Assembly: GCF_001584165.1 (NCBI RefSeq) | Contig: NZ_CP013233.1 | Coordinates: 558,001-622,000 of the forward strand | Reading direction: 5' to 3' | Source of the DNA: Collimonas arenae | GTDB lineage: Bacteria; Pseudomonadota; Gammaproteobacteria; Burkholderiales; Burkholderiaceae_D | Length of the DNA: 64,000 nt | Shown: positions 46,601 through 58,189 of the stretch, piece by piece | Position numbering within the stretch: the stretch's first letter is position 1 | Layout of the letters: each line of letters opens with the position of its first letter | Notes under the pieces: model-generated | Seen by the model: only the letters and a program-made list of their open reading frames with translations | Databases searched by the model: none | What the model was told of the DNA's origin: nothing | Position numbers and translations under genes: made by a program

Positions 46601-47624
46601 GGCGCAGCGCCTGGGTAACGACATACTGAAGAAATTCGCCAAGAAGCAGACCAAGAAACCGCCAGCAACAGTCGGCAAGGCGCCGATCAAAGAGCAGGTG
46701 ATCCACTTCATCAACAAGAAGATGCCGGGCAACCTGCCGAAGAAGACTGCGCGCGCGCTGCTGGATATCGAAGACGACAAGATCGTGCCGATCATCCGCA
46801 ATCCGAAGAACACCACTGCCGATACCGAAGCCGTGTTTTACTTCCCGGGCTGCGGTTCGGAGCGCTTGTTCTCGCAGGTCGGTTTGGCGACGCAAGCCAT
46901 GCTGTGGGAAGTCGGCGTGCAAACGGTGCTGCCGCCGGGTTACCTGTGCTGCGGCTATCCGCAACGCGGCTCCGGCGATTTCGACAAGGCCGAGAAGATC
47001 ATCACCGACAACCGCGTGCTGTTCCATCGCATGGCGAATACCCTGAACTATCTCGATATCAAGACCGTCATCGTTTCCTGCGGCACTTGCTACGATCAGT
47101 TGCAGGGCTACCAGTTCGACAAGATATTCCCGGGTTGCCGCATCATGGACATCCACGAATACCTGTTGGAAAAGAACTTGAAACTGGAAGGCGTCAGCGG
47201 CACCCGTTACATGTACCACGACCCTTGCCACAGCCCGATGAAGCTGCAGGATCCGATGAAGACGGTGAACGCGCTGATCACGACCGACAATGGCGCCAAG
47301 ATCGAGAAGAATGAGCGCTGCTGCGGCGAGTCCGGGACTTTCGGCGTGAGCCGTCCGGATGTGTCGACTCAGGTGCGTTTCCGCAAGGAAGAAGAGATGA
47401 ACAAGGGCGCCGACAAGTTGCGTGCCGATGGCTTTGCTGGTGACGTCAAGATCCTCACTTCCTGCCCATCCTGCCTGCAGGGTTTGTCGCGCTATAACGA
47501 CGATTCCGGCACCACTGCCGATTACATCGTGGTCGAGATGGCGCGTCATATCCTCGGTGAGAACTGGTTGCCGGATTATGTGGCGCGCGCCAACAGCGGT
47601 GGCATCGAACGGATCCTGGTGTAA
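43609..47624 (+). pseudogene. Large FAD-linked oxidase/Fe-S oxidoreductase with DUF3683 N-terminus, one missing base near 43799
   Basis: Restored length is about 1338 residues. The N-terminal DUF3683-like part ([20 protein letters not shown]) is in one frame and continues at [20 protein letters not shown] in the other; one added C at 43799-43800 joins them. Then come a PCMH FAD-binding domain ([20 protein letters not shown]), the FAD-oxidase C-terminal domain ([33 protein letters not shown]), two 4Fe-4S motifs ([25 protein letters not shown]) and two CCG modules ([23 protein letters not shown]). It is a cytoplasmic or membrane-associated 2-hydroxy-acid (lactate/glycolate-like) dehydrogenase; the substrate is not known. 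The HIT gene follows after two bases. Confidence 0.88.
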
Positions 47625-47626
47625 CC

Positions 47627-48055
47627 ATGGCTGATCACTCCGTAGATTGCGAACTATGCAGCGGCGACGGTGGAGAAGTTCTCCATCGCGCCGAAAAATT
47701 CCGTGTGGTGCTGGTTGACGATCCCTCGTATCCAGGTTTTTGCCGTGTCATCTGGAACGATCACATCAAGGAAATGACCGATCTGCCGGTGGCCGATCGC
47801 AGCACCTTGATGGCCGCCGTGTGCAAGGTCGAATCGGTCGTGCGCGCCGTCATGCAGCCGGAAAAAATCAATCTGGCCAGCCTCGGCAACATGACGCCGC
47901 ACCTGCACTGGCATGTGATTCCGCGTTATGCAGACGACGCCCATTTCCCCAGCCCGGTATGGGCTGAGGCGCAACGGCAGCCATCGCCATCCACGCTTGA
48001 GCAACGGCAGGCCTTGCTGGGCGCATTGCGCTCCGCCATTTCCGAGCAGTTTTAA
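47627..48055 (+). CDS. HIT family protein
   Basis: The 142-residue histidine-triad protein has CELCSGDGGEVLHRAEKFRV at the N-terminus (a zinc-type C-x2-C) and the triad HLHWHVIPRYADDAHFP. HIT proteins hydrolyse or transfer nucleotides. It starts two bases after the preceding stop, so it is in one transcript with the oxidoreductase, and precedes DUF971. Confidence 0.92.
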   Translation: MADHSVDCELCSGDGGEVLHRAEKFRVVLVDDPSYPGFCRVIWNDHIKEMTDLPVADRSTLMAAVCKVESVVRAVMQPEKINLASLGNMTPHLHWHVIPRYADDAHFPSPVWAEAQRQPSPSTLEQRQALLGALRSAISEQF

Positions 48056-48076
48056 TCATCTAATCAGGCAATCTCA

Positions 48077-48502
48077 ATGACCGGTTCCAAACAATCCGCG
48101 CCGGCGCCCGTCCCGGTGTCGCTCGTAGTGCATAAACAATCGTGCAAGCTGGAAGTCGCCTTCGATGACGGCGCGGTGTTCCTGCTGCCGTTTGAACTGA
48201 TGCGCGTGTATTCGCCGTCGGCAGAGGTGAGCGGCCATGGTCCGGGGCAGGAAGTGCTGCAAACCGGCAAGCGCAAGGTTGAGATGAGCGGACTAGAGCC
48301 GGTTGGCAATTACGCGGTCAAGCCGATTTTTTCCGATGGCCACGTCAGCGGCATTTATACCTGGGCATATCTGTACAAGCTGGGCCGCGACGAAGCCGCG
48401 ATGTGGGAAGATTACCTGCAACGCCTGGACGCCGCCGGCCACGGCCGTGAAGCTGGCCGTGATTTGTCGATGACCGCCAAGACGGAGCCCATCAAGAATT
48501 GA
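48077..48502 (+). CDS. DUF971 domain protein (gamma-butyrobetaine hydroxylase-like N-terminal domain)
   Basis: The 141-residue protein has the DUF971 core [40 protein letters not shown] and [19 protein letters not shown]. In related betaproteobacteria this gene commonly sits directly before ubiE; here the phosphonate island separates them by 11 kb. Its stop overlaps the convergent phnW stop by 11 bases, marking the left join of the island. Possible Fe-S or oxygenase link; function unknown. Confidence 0.88.
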   Translation: MTGSKQSAPAPVPVSLVVHKQSCKLEVAFDDGAVFLLPFELMRVYSPSAEVSGHGPGQEVLQTGKRKVEMSGLEPVGNYAVKPIFSDGHVSGIYTWAYLYKLGRDEAAMWEDYLQRLDAAGHGREAGRDLSMTAKTEPIKN

Positions 48503-49622
48503 CCGCATTCCTGGTCTTGATCCCCATCTCCCGCAATGCATCCCCAATCGCATGCACGGCCTGCCGCATTTCGTCTGGACCGATGGCGCCGATGCAGCCG
48601 ACGCGGAATGTCTCGGCCTGGGTCAACTTGCCGGGATAAAGGATGAATCCTTTGTCGCGAACCAGGTTGTAAAAGGCCTTGAACTCGTAGCTGCTGCTGT
48701 TCGGCGCATGCATGGTGACAATGATCGGCGCCTGGATCTTGGCCGGTAAAAATTGAATCAGTCCCAGCTCACGCATGCCGGCCATCAGTGTTTCATAATT
48801 GGCAGCGTAGCGCGCCAGTCTCGCCGGTTGGCCGCCTTCCGCAAAAAATTGATTCAACGCCTGATGGAATGCAACCACGATATGGGTCGGCGGCGTGAAA
48901 CGCCATTGCGTGGTTTTTTCCATGTAGGCCCACTGGTCGTGCAGGTCCAGCGAGAGCGAGCGCGAGTTGCCGGCGGATTTTTCCAGTACAGACTTGCGCA
49001 CGATGACAAAGCCCATCCCCGGTGGGCCTTCGATACATTTGCCGCTAGCGGCGATCAGCGCGTCGAATGCAATCTTGTCGGCATCGATTTCCAGCGCGCC
49101 GAATGAACTCATGGCGTCGATGATCAGACTCTTCTTGTGCTGCGCCACCACTTCGGCGATTTCCTGCAACGGATTGAGGATGCCGGTGCTGGTTTCGCAA
49201 TGGATTACGCCGACGTGGGTGATGCTGCGGTCATTACTCAGGATGCGTTCCACATCGGCGGCGGTGGTCGGCACATCTTCGGCGGTTTCGAACACCGATA
49301 CCTGGCGACCCATCATTTCAACAATCTTCGCCATGCGTTTGCCATAGGCGCCATTGATCAGCACCAGCATGTGGCCGTTGCGCGGCAGCAGCGTGTTGAT
49401 GGCAGCTTCAATCGAGAATGTGCCGCTGCCTTGCATCGGTACGCACACGTGGCTTTCGTGGGCATTTGCGATGTCCAGCAATTGCCCGCGCACCTTGGCG
49501 GTGATGGCGTTGAAAGCGGCGTCCCAGGAACCCCAATCCTGCAGCATGGCGCTTTTGGTGGCGAGGGAAGTGGTCAGGGGACCGGGTGTCAGAAGAATCG
49601 GATCGCGGCTATGCAGGCTCAT
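48492..49622 (-). CDS. phnW: 2-aminoethylphosphonate--pyruvate transaminase
   Basis: The 376-residue PLP enzyme converts AEP and pyruvate into phosphonoacetaldehyde and alanine. It begins [20 protein letters not shown], with [19 protein letters not shown], the aspartate in [19 protein letters not shown] and the PLP lysine in [16 protein letters not shown]. It is the last gene of the minus-strand operon phnS-T-UV-W. The product is used by PhnY here; no phnX (phosphonatase) is seen in the window. Confidence 0.95.
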   Translation of the reverse strand: MSLHSRDPILLTPGPLTTSLATKSAMLQDWGSWDAAFNAITAKVRGQLLDIANAHESHVCVPMQGSGTFSIEAAINTLLPRNGHMLVLINGAYGKRMAKIVEMMGRQVSVFETAEDVPTTAADVERILSNDRSITHVGVIHCETSTGILNPLQEIAEVVAQHKKSLIIDAMSSFGALEIDADKIAFDALIAASGKCIEGPPGMGFVIVRKSVLEKSAGNSRSLSLDLHDQWAYMEKTTQWRFTPPTHIVVAFHQALNQFFAEGGQPARLARYAANYETLMAGMRELGLIQFLPAKIQAPIIVTMHAPNSSSYEFKAFYNLVRDKGFILYPGKLTQAETFRVGCIGAIGPDEMRQAVHAIGDALREMGIKTRNAVNS

Positions 49623-49681
49623 GATATTTCCTTTGGTCTGGGCGGGTGTAAGTTGAATGGTGAAATTGATCTGCGGTTTGG

Positions 49682-51415
49682 TCAGGCTTGCCGCCAGCTT
49701 TGCGCTTTTTTCAGCAGCACGCGGGTGGTCACGGCATACAACAGGCAGACGATGGTCGAGGTCAGGACGATCAACGTTCCCATTGCCGCCGCCGGGCCGA
49801 TTTTGCCCTCGGCTTCCAGATTCAGCAGCGCTACCGAAGCCAGCGTAGTGTCAGGCGAATACAGGAATACTACGGCGGAGATGGTGGTCATGGCGTTGAT
49901 GAACAGATAGCGGCCGATATCCAGGATCGCCGGCAGGCACACCGGCACCGTGACCCGGAAGAAGGTTTTGTAGAAGGGCACCTTGAGCGAAGCCGATACT
50001 GCTTCGAACTCATTGTCGATGGCCTTCAGCGCGGTGACGGCGGTCAGGAAACTGGAGGTGAAGTAATGCACTACGGTCGACAGCACCAGGATCGCCATGG
50101 TGCGATACAGGAAGTTCAGCGGGTTATCCGGATGATTGAAGAACATGATGTAGCCCAACCCAAGCACCAGCCCCGGCACACCCATCGGCAGCATCGCCAG
50201 CAAGCGGATGATCGGACGTGCCGCGGCCATGCCCCGGGTTTTTTCGACCAGGTAGGCGCTGCCGAAAATCAGCACGATGCCGCTGCAGACCACGTAGGCC
50301 GCCAGTTTCAGGCTGTTGAAATACGATTCCAGGATGCCGTCCTGAATCAGTCCGAAATAATAATGATCCAGGACGAGCGTCAGGTTATACGGCCAGAGCT
50401 TGATGAATGAGGTGTACACCGCCATGCCCAGCACCGCCAGCAATAATAGAGCGACCACGCTGCAATAACAGAACATCAGGCTGTCGAAAATGCGATGCCG
50501 CTTCGGCACAAACGGCACCGCGCGCGCCGATAGTTGTGACTGAAGTTTGCGCCGGATCGTGAAGTCGATGGCAAATGCCATCAGCGCCGGCAACAGCAGC
50601 AGCAAGCTTACGACTGCACCCTTGTTGAAATTCTGCTGGCCGATCACTTGTTGGTAAACATCCATGGCCAGCACGTTGTAATCACCGCCGATGACTTTCG
50701 GTACGCCGAAATCGTTGACCGTGAACGTGAACACCACCAGTGCCGCGCTGATCAGGCCGTACTTGGCGCCGGGCAGGGTGATGGTCCAGAATTTCCGCAG
50801 GCGGCTGGTGCCGAGCGATTCCGCCACTTCGTACAAGCGGCCGTCGGCCAGTGTCAACGCAGTAATCAGGATCATCAAGGCATGCGGGAATACGGCATAG
50901 CATTCACTGATGATGATGCCGATCGGACCGTAGATGGAGGCGCCACCCAGCAGGCCTTTGAGCGCCCCCTGGGTGCCGAACCACTGCACGAATGAAATTG
51001 CCGCGAGCAATGACGGCGCCAGGATCGGGATCAGCGACAATGTCCTGAACACGCGCTTGAGCGGCATCATGCTGCGCGTCAGCGCATAGGCGAAGGTGAA
51101 GGCGGCGGGTATCACCAGTACGGTGACAGAGATCGCGATGGTCAGTGTGTTGAACACGGACTGCCGCAACGCCGGCGTCGACATGTACTCGGTGAACTGG
51201 CGCAGTCCGACGAATGTGCCGTCACGGTCTTGTACGCTGTGTATCAGGATCATCATCACCGGCATCAGCAGGAATATCGCTAACCCGGCGCATACGACCA
51301 GCAGCAGGCCGTGTGCAATGCGATCGTGCCAATGGCTCTGCTGATGGCCGCTGCCTGCAGAAACCGTCGCGGACGACGACGGCATCATGGGTAGGGCGCT
51401 GGCTGGCCTGCTCAT
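49682..51415 (-). CDS. phnU: 2-aminoethylphosphonate ABC transporter permease, two fused permease domains
   Basis: About 577 residues with two binding-protein-dependent permease domains in one chain (about 70-270 and 350-560). Each has an EAA-type cytoplasmic loop: [20 protein letters not shown] in the first, and [20 protein letters not shown] in the second. It therefore replaces the separate PhnU and PhnV. The ATG at 51415 overlaps the ATPase stop (ATGA). About twelve membrane spans are predicted. Confidence 0.92.
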   Translation of the reverse strand: MSRPASALPMMPSSSATVSAGSGHQQSHWHDRIAHGLLLVVCAGLAIFLLMPVMMILIHSVQDRDGTFVGLRQFTEYMSTPALRQSVFNTLTIAISVTVLVIPAAFTFAYALTRSMMPLKRVFRTLSLIPILAPSLLAAISFVQWFGTQGALKGLLGGASIYGPIGIIISECYAVFPHALMILITALTLADGRLYEVAESLGTSRLRKFWTITLPGAKYGLISAALVVFTFTVNDFGVPKVIGGDYNVLAMDVYQQVIGQQNFNKGAVVSLLLLLPALMAFAIDFTIRRKLQSQLSARAVPFVPKRHRIFDSLMFCYCSVVALLLLAVLGMAVYTSFIKLWPYNLTLVLDHYYFGLIQDGILESYFNSLKLAAYVVCSGIVLIFGSAYLVEKTRGMAAARPIIRLLAMLPMGVPGLVLGLGYIMFFNHPDNPLNFLYRTMAILVLSTVVHYFTSSFLTAVTALKAIDNEFEAVSASLKVPFYKTFFRVTVPVCLPAILDIGRYLFINAMTTISAVVFLYSPDTTLASVALLNLEAEGKIGPAAAMGTLIVLTSTIVCLLYAVTTRVLLKKAQSWRQA

Positions 51416-52569
51416 GCCGCCACCGTCTGGCATTGTTCCCGATCCCGATATACACGGATACGCTCCGGCAGCAATCCGTAGCGCAGCTTGCTGCCGACGA
51501 CAAGTCCCAATTCCTTCAGCAGATTGAGCGACATTGACGCCACCACCGGCTGTTGTTCCATGCCTTCCAAAACCACGGTCAGATAACTGAATGCGCCCAG
51601 GAATTCTATTTTTTTGACCTCCGCCATGGCGTGGTTGTGAGTCCGCTGTTCAACTGCGCGGGCGACAAAATCCTCGGGCCGCAGGTAGACCTTGACCGGT
51701 TGCCCGGCCGGGATATGGTCGACCTTGGTTTCGCAGCGGAACTCCATCAGGCCAACCCGGAAGCGGCCATCGCCAAGAGAAACGCCGCGCAGGATATTTA
51801 CCTTGCCGACGAACGAGGCAACGAAGGGCGATCCGGGTTGCAGGTAGATATCCTGCGGGCTGCCGCATTGTTCGATGACGCCGTGGTTCATGACGATGAT
51901 GCGATCGGCCATGGTCAGCGCTTCTTCCTGGTCGTGGGTGACCATGATGGTGGTCACCCCCAGGCGTTGCTGCAGCTGCCGGATTTCGCTGCGCAATCGC
52001 ACCCGCTCTAGCGCGTCCAGCGCCGACAGCGGTTCATCCAGCAACAGCAAGCCAGGCGAGGTTGCCAGCGCGCGAACCAGTGCGATCCGTTGCTGCTGGC
52101 CACCCGATAGCTGTCCCGGGAATTTCTTGCCGCTGTCGGGCAAGCCGGCCAGCGCCAGCAGTTCCTGCACCCGTGCCGCCGTGGCGCTGCGGCTCTGGCC
52201 GCGGTTGACCAGACCGTAGGCGACATTGTCGGCGATGGTCAGATTGGGAAACAGCGCATACGACTGGAACACGATGCCGTAGTCGCGCCTGATCGGCGGC
52301 AGCCAGGAGATATCCTTGCCGGCCTGCGTGATGCGGCCCTGATTCTGGCTTTCAAGGCCGGCAATGATACGCAGCAGGGTCGTTTTGCCGCAGCCGGACG
52401 GGCCCAGGAAACAGACGAACTCGCCTTCTCCGACGCTCAGGTTGATGTCACGCAGCGCGTGGAAATTGCCGAACGACTTCGAGATGTTTTCAAGCGTCAG
52501 ATAGGGCTTGAAATAGGGCGCATTCGGCGGCGTATCCGACGGCGCAAGACAAGGATTCTGCTGTGACAT
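51412..52569 (-). CDS. phnT: 2-aminoethylphosphonate ABC transporter ATP-binding protein
   Basis: The 385-residue ATPase has Walker A FLGPSGCGKTTLLRII, signature LSGGQQQRIALVRALA, Walker B LLLLDEPLSALD and the switch histidine in TIMVTHDQEEALT. A C-terminal TOBE-like domain (VKVYLRPEDFVARAV) follows. The ATG at 52569 was chosen over the extension to 52773, which is out-of-family and overlaps phnS. The GGAG before it and spacing to phnS support an operon. Confidence 0.93.
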   Translation of the reverse strand: MSQQNPCLAPSDTPPNAPYFKPYLTLENISKSFGNFHALRDINLSVGEGEFVCFLGPSGCGKTTLLRIIAGLESQNQGRITQAGKDISWLPPIRRDYGIVFQSYALFPNLTIADNVAYGLVNRGQSRSATAARVQELLALAGLPDSGKKFPGQLSGGQQQRIALVRALATSPGLLLLDEPLSALDALERVRLRSEIRQLQQRLGVTTIMVTHDQEEALTMADRIIVMNHGVIEQCGSPQDIYLQPGSPFVASFVGKVNILRGVSLGDGRFRVGLMEFRCETKVDHIPAGQPVKVYLRPEDFVARAVEQRTHNHAMAEVKKIEFLGAFSYLTVVLEGMEQQPVVASMSLNLLKELGLVVGSKLRYGLLPERIRVYRDREQCQTVAA

Positions 52570-52604
52570 GATTGCGATTCTCCAGGCTGATCTATGGCTA
52601 CGGC

Positions 52605-53669
52605 TTACTTCTTTTCCGCCTTGGCGTTGTAGCGTGTGCTCCACTCGGCGAGGATCCGTTCGCGATTCTTGGCCGACCAGTTGAAATCGTTTTGCGTGAT
52701 CAACAGCTTTTCGTAATTGTCGGGAATCCCTTCGACTTTCTTGGCGATGCCGGGATAGGCGACGATTGCCCACCAGTTGGAACTGATCTGGTTGGCATCC
52801 TTGCTGGCCATCCAGTCAACCAGTTTCTTTGCCGCTTCCAGATTCTTCGTGCCTTTCATGATGCCGCTGGCCTCGATATCCCAGCCCAGGCCTTCTTTCG
52901 GGAAAATCAATTCAATCGGCGCGCCGCTGCGTTTGACCTGGTGGCCACGAAATTCGAATGAAATGCCGATCGGGAATTCGCCGGTGCCGGCCATGGTGCA
53001 AGGTTTGGAGCCGGAATGCGTGTATTGGGCGATGTTCTGGTGCAAGGCATCCATGTATTTCCAGCCGTTGGTTTCGCCGAACATTTGCAGCCAGGCGGTC
53101 ACGTCCAGATAGCCGGTGCCGCTGGAGGCAGGGTGCGGCATGACGATCTGTCCTTTATAGATCGGTTTGGCGAGATCTTGCCAACTGGTCGGCGTGGGCA
53201 AGTTCAGTTTCTTGGCTTCTATCGTGTTGAAACAGACCGTAGCGCCCCAGACGTCCATGCCAACCCAGTTCGGCGGCCTTGCGCTGTCGACATAAGCCGG
53301 GTTCAACTCTTTCATCCCTTTTGGCTCATACGGCAGCAACATGCCTTCCTGGCCCAATAGCGCCAGGCTGGTGGCGGCCAGGCCGACCACTACATCGGCT
53401 TGCGGATTGTTCTTTTCGGCCAGCAATTTGGCGGTCACGACACCGGTCGAATCGCGCACCCAACGGATCTCGATGTTGGGATTGGCTTTTTCGAAACCGT
53501 CCTTGTACAGCTTCATTGCATCGGTTTCCAGCGCCGTGTAGACCAGTAACTGGGTCTTCGATTGTGCGTGGCTGCTGGATGTTGCCAGGGTAAAGCTCGT
53601 GCCAAGTACTGCTGCGACTACGCTTGCCATTGCCCCGGCGCGCAGGAATCGTGCAAATTGCTGTTGCAT
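52605..53669 (-). CDS. phnS: 2-aminoethylphosphonate periplasmic binding protein
   Basis: About 354 residues with a signal peptide (LRAGAMASVVAAVLGTSFTL, cleavage near SSSHAQS). It then has the family-1 iron/AEP binding fold TQLLVYTALETDAMKLYKDG and IEIRWVRDSTGVVTAKLLAE, with KTSGxG-like segment PHPASSGTGYLDVTAWLQMF. The start at 53669 was chosen because GGAG sits seven bases before it. It is the first gene of the uptake operon and is divergent from the GntR regulator. Confidence 0.93.
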   Translation of the reverse strand: MQQQFARFLRAGAMASVVAAVLGTSFTLATSSSHAQSKTQLLVYTALETDAMKLYKDGFEKANPNIEIRWVRDSTGVVTAKLLAEKNNPQADVVVGLAATSLALLGQEGMLLPYEPKGMKELNPAYVDSARPPNWVGMDVWGATVCFNTIEAKKLNLPTPTSWQDLAKPIYKGQIVMPHPASSGTGYLDVTAWLQMFGETNGWKYMDALHQNIAQYTHSGSKPCTMAGTGEFPIGISFEFRGHQVKRSGAPIELIFPKEGLGWDIEASGIMKGTKNLEAAKKLVDWMASKDANQISSNWWAIVAYPGIAKKVEGIPDNYEKLLITQNDFNWSAKNRERILAEWSTRYNAKAEKK

Positions 53670-53899
53670 TGTCATCTCCTCAGATGTTGAACAACCAAGC
53701 GGCAGGTCTTCCCGTGCAAGCTGCCACGGGGAGTCAAGCCGTCCAACCGTCAGTCGGCAATACCGGATTGGCTGACGTGCAGCCGGCGGCATGTTGCCAA
53801 ACCGAAACCCACATTTCAAACCTGTCGCTTCTTATGAGCAGCATTTGTGCGTGTTGTTGTGCTGTTGCTTTTTTATTGCATCATGTCTTATGTATTTTG

Positions 53900-53928
53900 T
53901 TGACAATCTACACGCTGTTAAATTAAAG
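53900..53928 (+). promoter_or_regulatory. Candidate promoter of the phosphonate regulator operon
   Basis: TTGACA at 53900-53905 matches the -35 consensus. A weak -10 (TTAAAG) follows at 17 bases, about 30 bases before the GntR start. It lies in the 290-bp divergent region between phnS and the regulator. Confidence 0.4.
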
Positions 53929-53959
53929 TGCAATCACCAACTCGAAAAAAAGATTAGCC

Positions 53960-54667
53960 ATGACTAATAACCGCAACATGAACAACATCGCCCTGGTCCA
54001 GAAAAACTCGCTGCCCTCATTGGTGCAGAAAGAATTGGAGCGCATGATCCTGGCCGGCGACCTGCAGGCCGGCGATAAGCTTAATGAGGTTTCGCTGGCG
54101 GAAATGCTGGGCGTGTCGCGCGGCCCGGTACGTGAGGCGTTTCGCGCGCTGGAAGAGGCGGGGCTGGTGCAGCAGGAAAAAAACTGCGGCGTCTTTGTCC
54201 GGCAGATCTCGGTCGAGGAAGCGGATGAAATTTATGAGGTGCGGGCCGCATTGGACGAGCTGATCGGCCGCAAACTGGCCGCCACCATCAAGCCGGCCCA
54301 GGTGCAGCAACTGCGCAACCTGTTGGAACGGATGGATGAGATGGTCGCGCTGGGCGATGTCGATGGTTACTTGAAACTGAACCTGAGTTTCCATGACTTG
54401 CTGGTCGAGCTGACAGCCAACAAGAAACTGCTGCACACCTATCGCCGCCTGGTCAACGAGCTCAGTCTGTTCCGCCGCTCGGCGCTGGCGCAAAAAGGCA
54501 GCATGCCGACCTCGACAGGCGAGCATCACAAGATTGTCGACGCCATCGCCGCCGGCGATGCGCAGGCAGCTGGCGACATCATGCGCGAACACGCGGTCGC
54601 CGGGCGCAATCGCATGCACAAGGCGCAGGCGCAGCGCGCGCTTTTGGAAGAACAGAACACGCAATAA
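53960..54667 (+). CDS. GntR (FCD) regulator of phosphonate utilisation
   Basis: The 235-residue protein has a GntR winged helix (LPSLVQKELERMILAGDLQA, LAEMLGVSRGPVREAFRALE) and the FCD effector domain (EIYEVRAALDELIGRKLA, LNLSFHDLLVELTANKKLLH with metal-binding-type histidine, STGEHHKIVDAIAAGDAQAA). It matches the phosphonate-associated FCD regulators found beside AEP genes in Burkholderiales. It is divergent from the uptake operon and upstream of phnA, so it probably controls both. Confidence 0.88.
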   Translation: MTNNRNMNNIALVQKNSLPSLVQKELERMILAGDLQAGDKLNEVSLAEMLGVSRGPVREAFRALEEAGLVQQEKNCGVFVRQISVEEADEIYEVRAALDELIGRKLAATIKPAQVQQLRNLLERMDEMVALGDVDGYLKLNLSFHDLLVELTANKKLLHTYRRLVNELSLFRRSALAQKGSMPTSTGEHHKIVDAIAAGDAQAAGDIMREHAVAGRNRMHKAQAQRALLEEQNTQ

Positions 54668-54673
54668 CTGTAG

Positions 54674-55954
<1,281 letters not shown>

Positions 55955-55990
55955 CAGCTTTCTGATCCTGACACATACCGAACTGGAGAC

Positions 55991-57457
55991 ATGATGTCGA
56001 TGCTGACTGAACTGGGCAAGCTGAAGCAGGGCGAGCCGTTACATCAAAACATGCGTATCGCCGGCAAGCTGGTCGGCAATGAGCGTCGCATAGAAATCCG
56101 CCATCCGTTCAATAATGCGCTGATCGGCTCCGTGCCGAAAGCCACGGTCGACGATATCCGTCATGCGTTCCAGATAGCGCGTGCATTCCGCTCGCCACTG
56201 ACGCGCTACGAACGTTCGCGCATCATGTTGCGCACCGCCGAACTGTTGCGCGCCAACGCCGATGCGATTTCCGATTTGATCACGGCCGAAGCCGGATTGT
56301 GCAAGAAAGACACGCTGTATGAAGTCGGCCGCGCCTGCGATGTGTTCGTGTTCGCCGCCAACCAGGCGCTGGTCGACGACGGCCAGGTGTTTTCTTGCGA
56401 CCTGACGCCGCATGGCAAGCAGCGCAAGGTCTATACGCTGAAGGAGCCGCTGCTCGGTGCCATTTCGGCCATCACGCCATTCAATCATCCGCTCAACCAG
56501 GTTGCCCACAAGGTCGCGCCATCAATTGCGACGAATAACCGGATGGTGCTCAAGCCGACGGAAAAGACACCGCTGTCGGCGCTGCTACTGGCCGATATCC
56601 TGTACGAAGCCGGCTTGCCGCCGGAAATGTTTTCAGTGGTTACCGGCGATCCTGCCGAAATCGCCGATGAGATGCTGACCAATCCCGATGTCGACCTGGT
56701 GACTTTCACCGGCGGCGTGCCGATCGGAAAATACATCGCCGCCAAGGCCGTGTACAAGCGGCAGATCCTGGAGCTGGGCGGTAACGATCCGATCATCGTG
56801 ATGGAAGATGCAGACCTGGAAGAAGCGGCGACGCTAGCGGTGTCCGGTTCTTACAAGAATTCCGGGCAGCGCTGCACCGCGATCAAACGCATGATCGTGC
56901 ATCAGACAGTGGCGGACGAGTTCGTCGAACTGCTGCTCAATAAGACCAAGGCGATCAAGTATGGCGATCCGATGGACCCGCACAACGACATGGGCACCGT
57001 GATCGACGCCCGTTCCGCCTGCGCGTTCGAGGCTAAGGTGATAGATGCCCAGCAGCGCGGCGCCAAGCTCCTGTATGGCAATCTGCGCGACGGCGCGCTG
57101 TATTCGCCAACCGTGCTGGACCACGTGCCGGCCGATTGCCAACTGGTGGCCGAGGAGACTTTCGGCCCGGTGTCGCCGGTGATTCGTTGCAACGACATCG
57201 CCGATGCGATCCGCATCTCGAACTCGACTCCCTACGGCTTGTCGTCATCGGTCTGCACCAACCGCCTCGATTACATCACGCGCTTTATCCGCGAGTTGCA
57301 GGTCGGTAGCGTCAACGTACGCGAAGTCCCGGGTTATCGTCTGGAACTGACACCGTTCGGCGGCATCAAGGATTCCGGCCTGGGCTACAAGGAAGGTGTG
57401 CAGGAAGCGATGAAGAGCTTCTGCAACACCAAAACCTATTCGCTGCCTTGGAACTGA
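55991..57457 (+). CDS. phnY: Phosphonoacetaldehyde dehydrogenase
   Basis: The 488-residue NAD-dependent aldehyde dehydrogenase has the catalytic cysteine in [15 protein letters not shown] and the glutamate in [15 protein letters not shown]. The cofactor loop is [12 protein letters not shown], and [20 protein letters not shown] is conserved. It oxidises phosphonoacetaldehyde to phosphonoacetate and, with PhnW and PhnA, completes the PhnW-PhnY-PhnA route. The name PhnY is also used elsewhere for an unrelated dioxygenase. Confidence 0.94.
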   Translation: MMSMLTELGKLKQGEPLHQNMRIAGKLVGNERRIEIRHPFNNALIGSVPKATVDDIRHAFQIARAFRSPLTRYERSRIMLRTAELLRANADAISDLITAEAGLCKKDTLYEVGRACDVFVFAANQALVDDGQVFSCDLTPHGKQRKVYTLKEPLLGAISAITPFNHPLNQVAHKVAPSIATNNRMVLKPTEKTPLSALLLADILYEAGLPPEMFSVVTGDPAEIADEMLTNPDVDLVTFTGGVPIGKYIAAKAVYKRQILELGGNDPIIVMEDADLEEAATLAVSGSYKNSGQRCTAIKRMIVHQTVADEFVELLLNKTKAIKYGDPMDPHNDMGTVIDARSACAFEAKVIDAQQRGAKLLYGNLRDGALYSPTVLDHVPADCQLVAEETFGPVSPVIRCNDIADAIRISNSTPYGLSSSVCTNRLDYITRFIRELQVGSVNVREVPGYRLELTPFGGIKDSGLGYKEGVQEAMKSFCNTKTYSLPWN

Positions 57458-57470
57458 TCGGGGATTCAAT

Positions 57471-58021
57471 ATGCTGACCATTGCGCAAATTTGCGATTTG
57501 TTCGATCAAGGCGGCCATCAGATGTATAGCGGCGAGCCGGTCAATCAGCTGGAGCATGCGCTGCAATCGGCGGCCCTGGCCGAGCAGGCCGGCGCCGCGC
57601 CGGAACTGGTGTGCGCGGCGTTGCTGCACGATCTTGGTCACTTGCTCAATCCGCAAGGCGAGACGCCGTCGGCGCGCGGCGTCGACGATACCCATCAGTA
57701 TTTTGCGATACCGTATCTGCGTGGGCTGTTCAGCGCCGCAGTGCTGGAGCCGATCCGTCTGCACGTCGACGCCAAGCGCTATCTGTGCGCCACCGATACC
57801 GCTTATTGGGGGCGCTTGTCCGAGGACTCCAAACGCAGCCTGGAATTGCAGGGTGGCGTGTTTTCCGCTGCCGATGCCGCGGAGTTCATTGCTCGCCCTT
57901 ACGCCCCGATGCTGTCAGGTTGCGTCTGTGGGACGACCAGGCCAAGGTCGAGGGGATGGCGACACCCGGGTTGCCGCACTTCGCCAAATTGATGTCTGTC
58001 TGTTCGTTGGCACTTGTCTAG
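57471..58021 (+). pseudogene. Phosphonate-associated HD-domain protein (PhnZ-like), one missing base near 57908
   Basis: The protein has the HD fold MLTIAQICDLFDQGGHQMYS, QLEHALQSAALAEQ, LVCAALLHDLGHLL (HD motif) and EPIRLHVDAKRYLCAT. This matches the phosphonate-cluster HD family related to the di-iron oxygenase PhnZ. The frame fails after FIARPYAP; adding one G at 57908 restores DAVRLRLWDDQAKVEGMATP and ends at 58021, giving about 183 residues. No partner dioxygenase of the PhnZ pathway is visible. Function in this PhnWYA cluster is unclear. Confidence 0.85.
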
Positions 58022-58037
58022 GTTCTTCTACAATCTC

Positions 58038-58118
58038 AGTCATTCCCGCGAACGCGGGAATCCATTCTTATCTGTGTCTGCAACTTGGGTTCACGCGTTC
58101 GCGGGAACGACGCAGCTG
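58038..58118. repeat. REP-like palindromic repeat unit
   Basis: About 80 bases in the gap after the HD gene carry two GC-rich inverted segments: TTCCCGCGAACGCGGGAA on the left and CGCGTTCGCGGGAACGACG on the right. The ends are inverted relative to each other (TCATTCCCGCG versus CGGGAACGA). This is the look of REP/BIME elements found in many copies in proteobacterial genomes. Only one copy is in this window. Confidence 0.6.
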
Positions 58119-58189
58119 AAAATGAGATAAGGTCTGAGCGCGTTCCAGGCATAGTTTTCCATTTTTTTATTATTTAGGATCGATACCCC

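Noticed and set aside
43695..47549. A 1284-codon open frame on the minus strand over the FAD/Fe-S gene
   Set aside because: It is the mirror of a GC-biased gene. The plus strand has recognisable FAD, 4Fe-4S and CCG motifs, while the antisense frame has none and no ribosome site.
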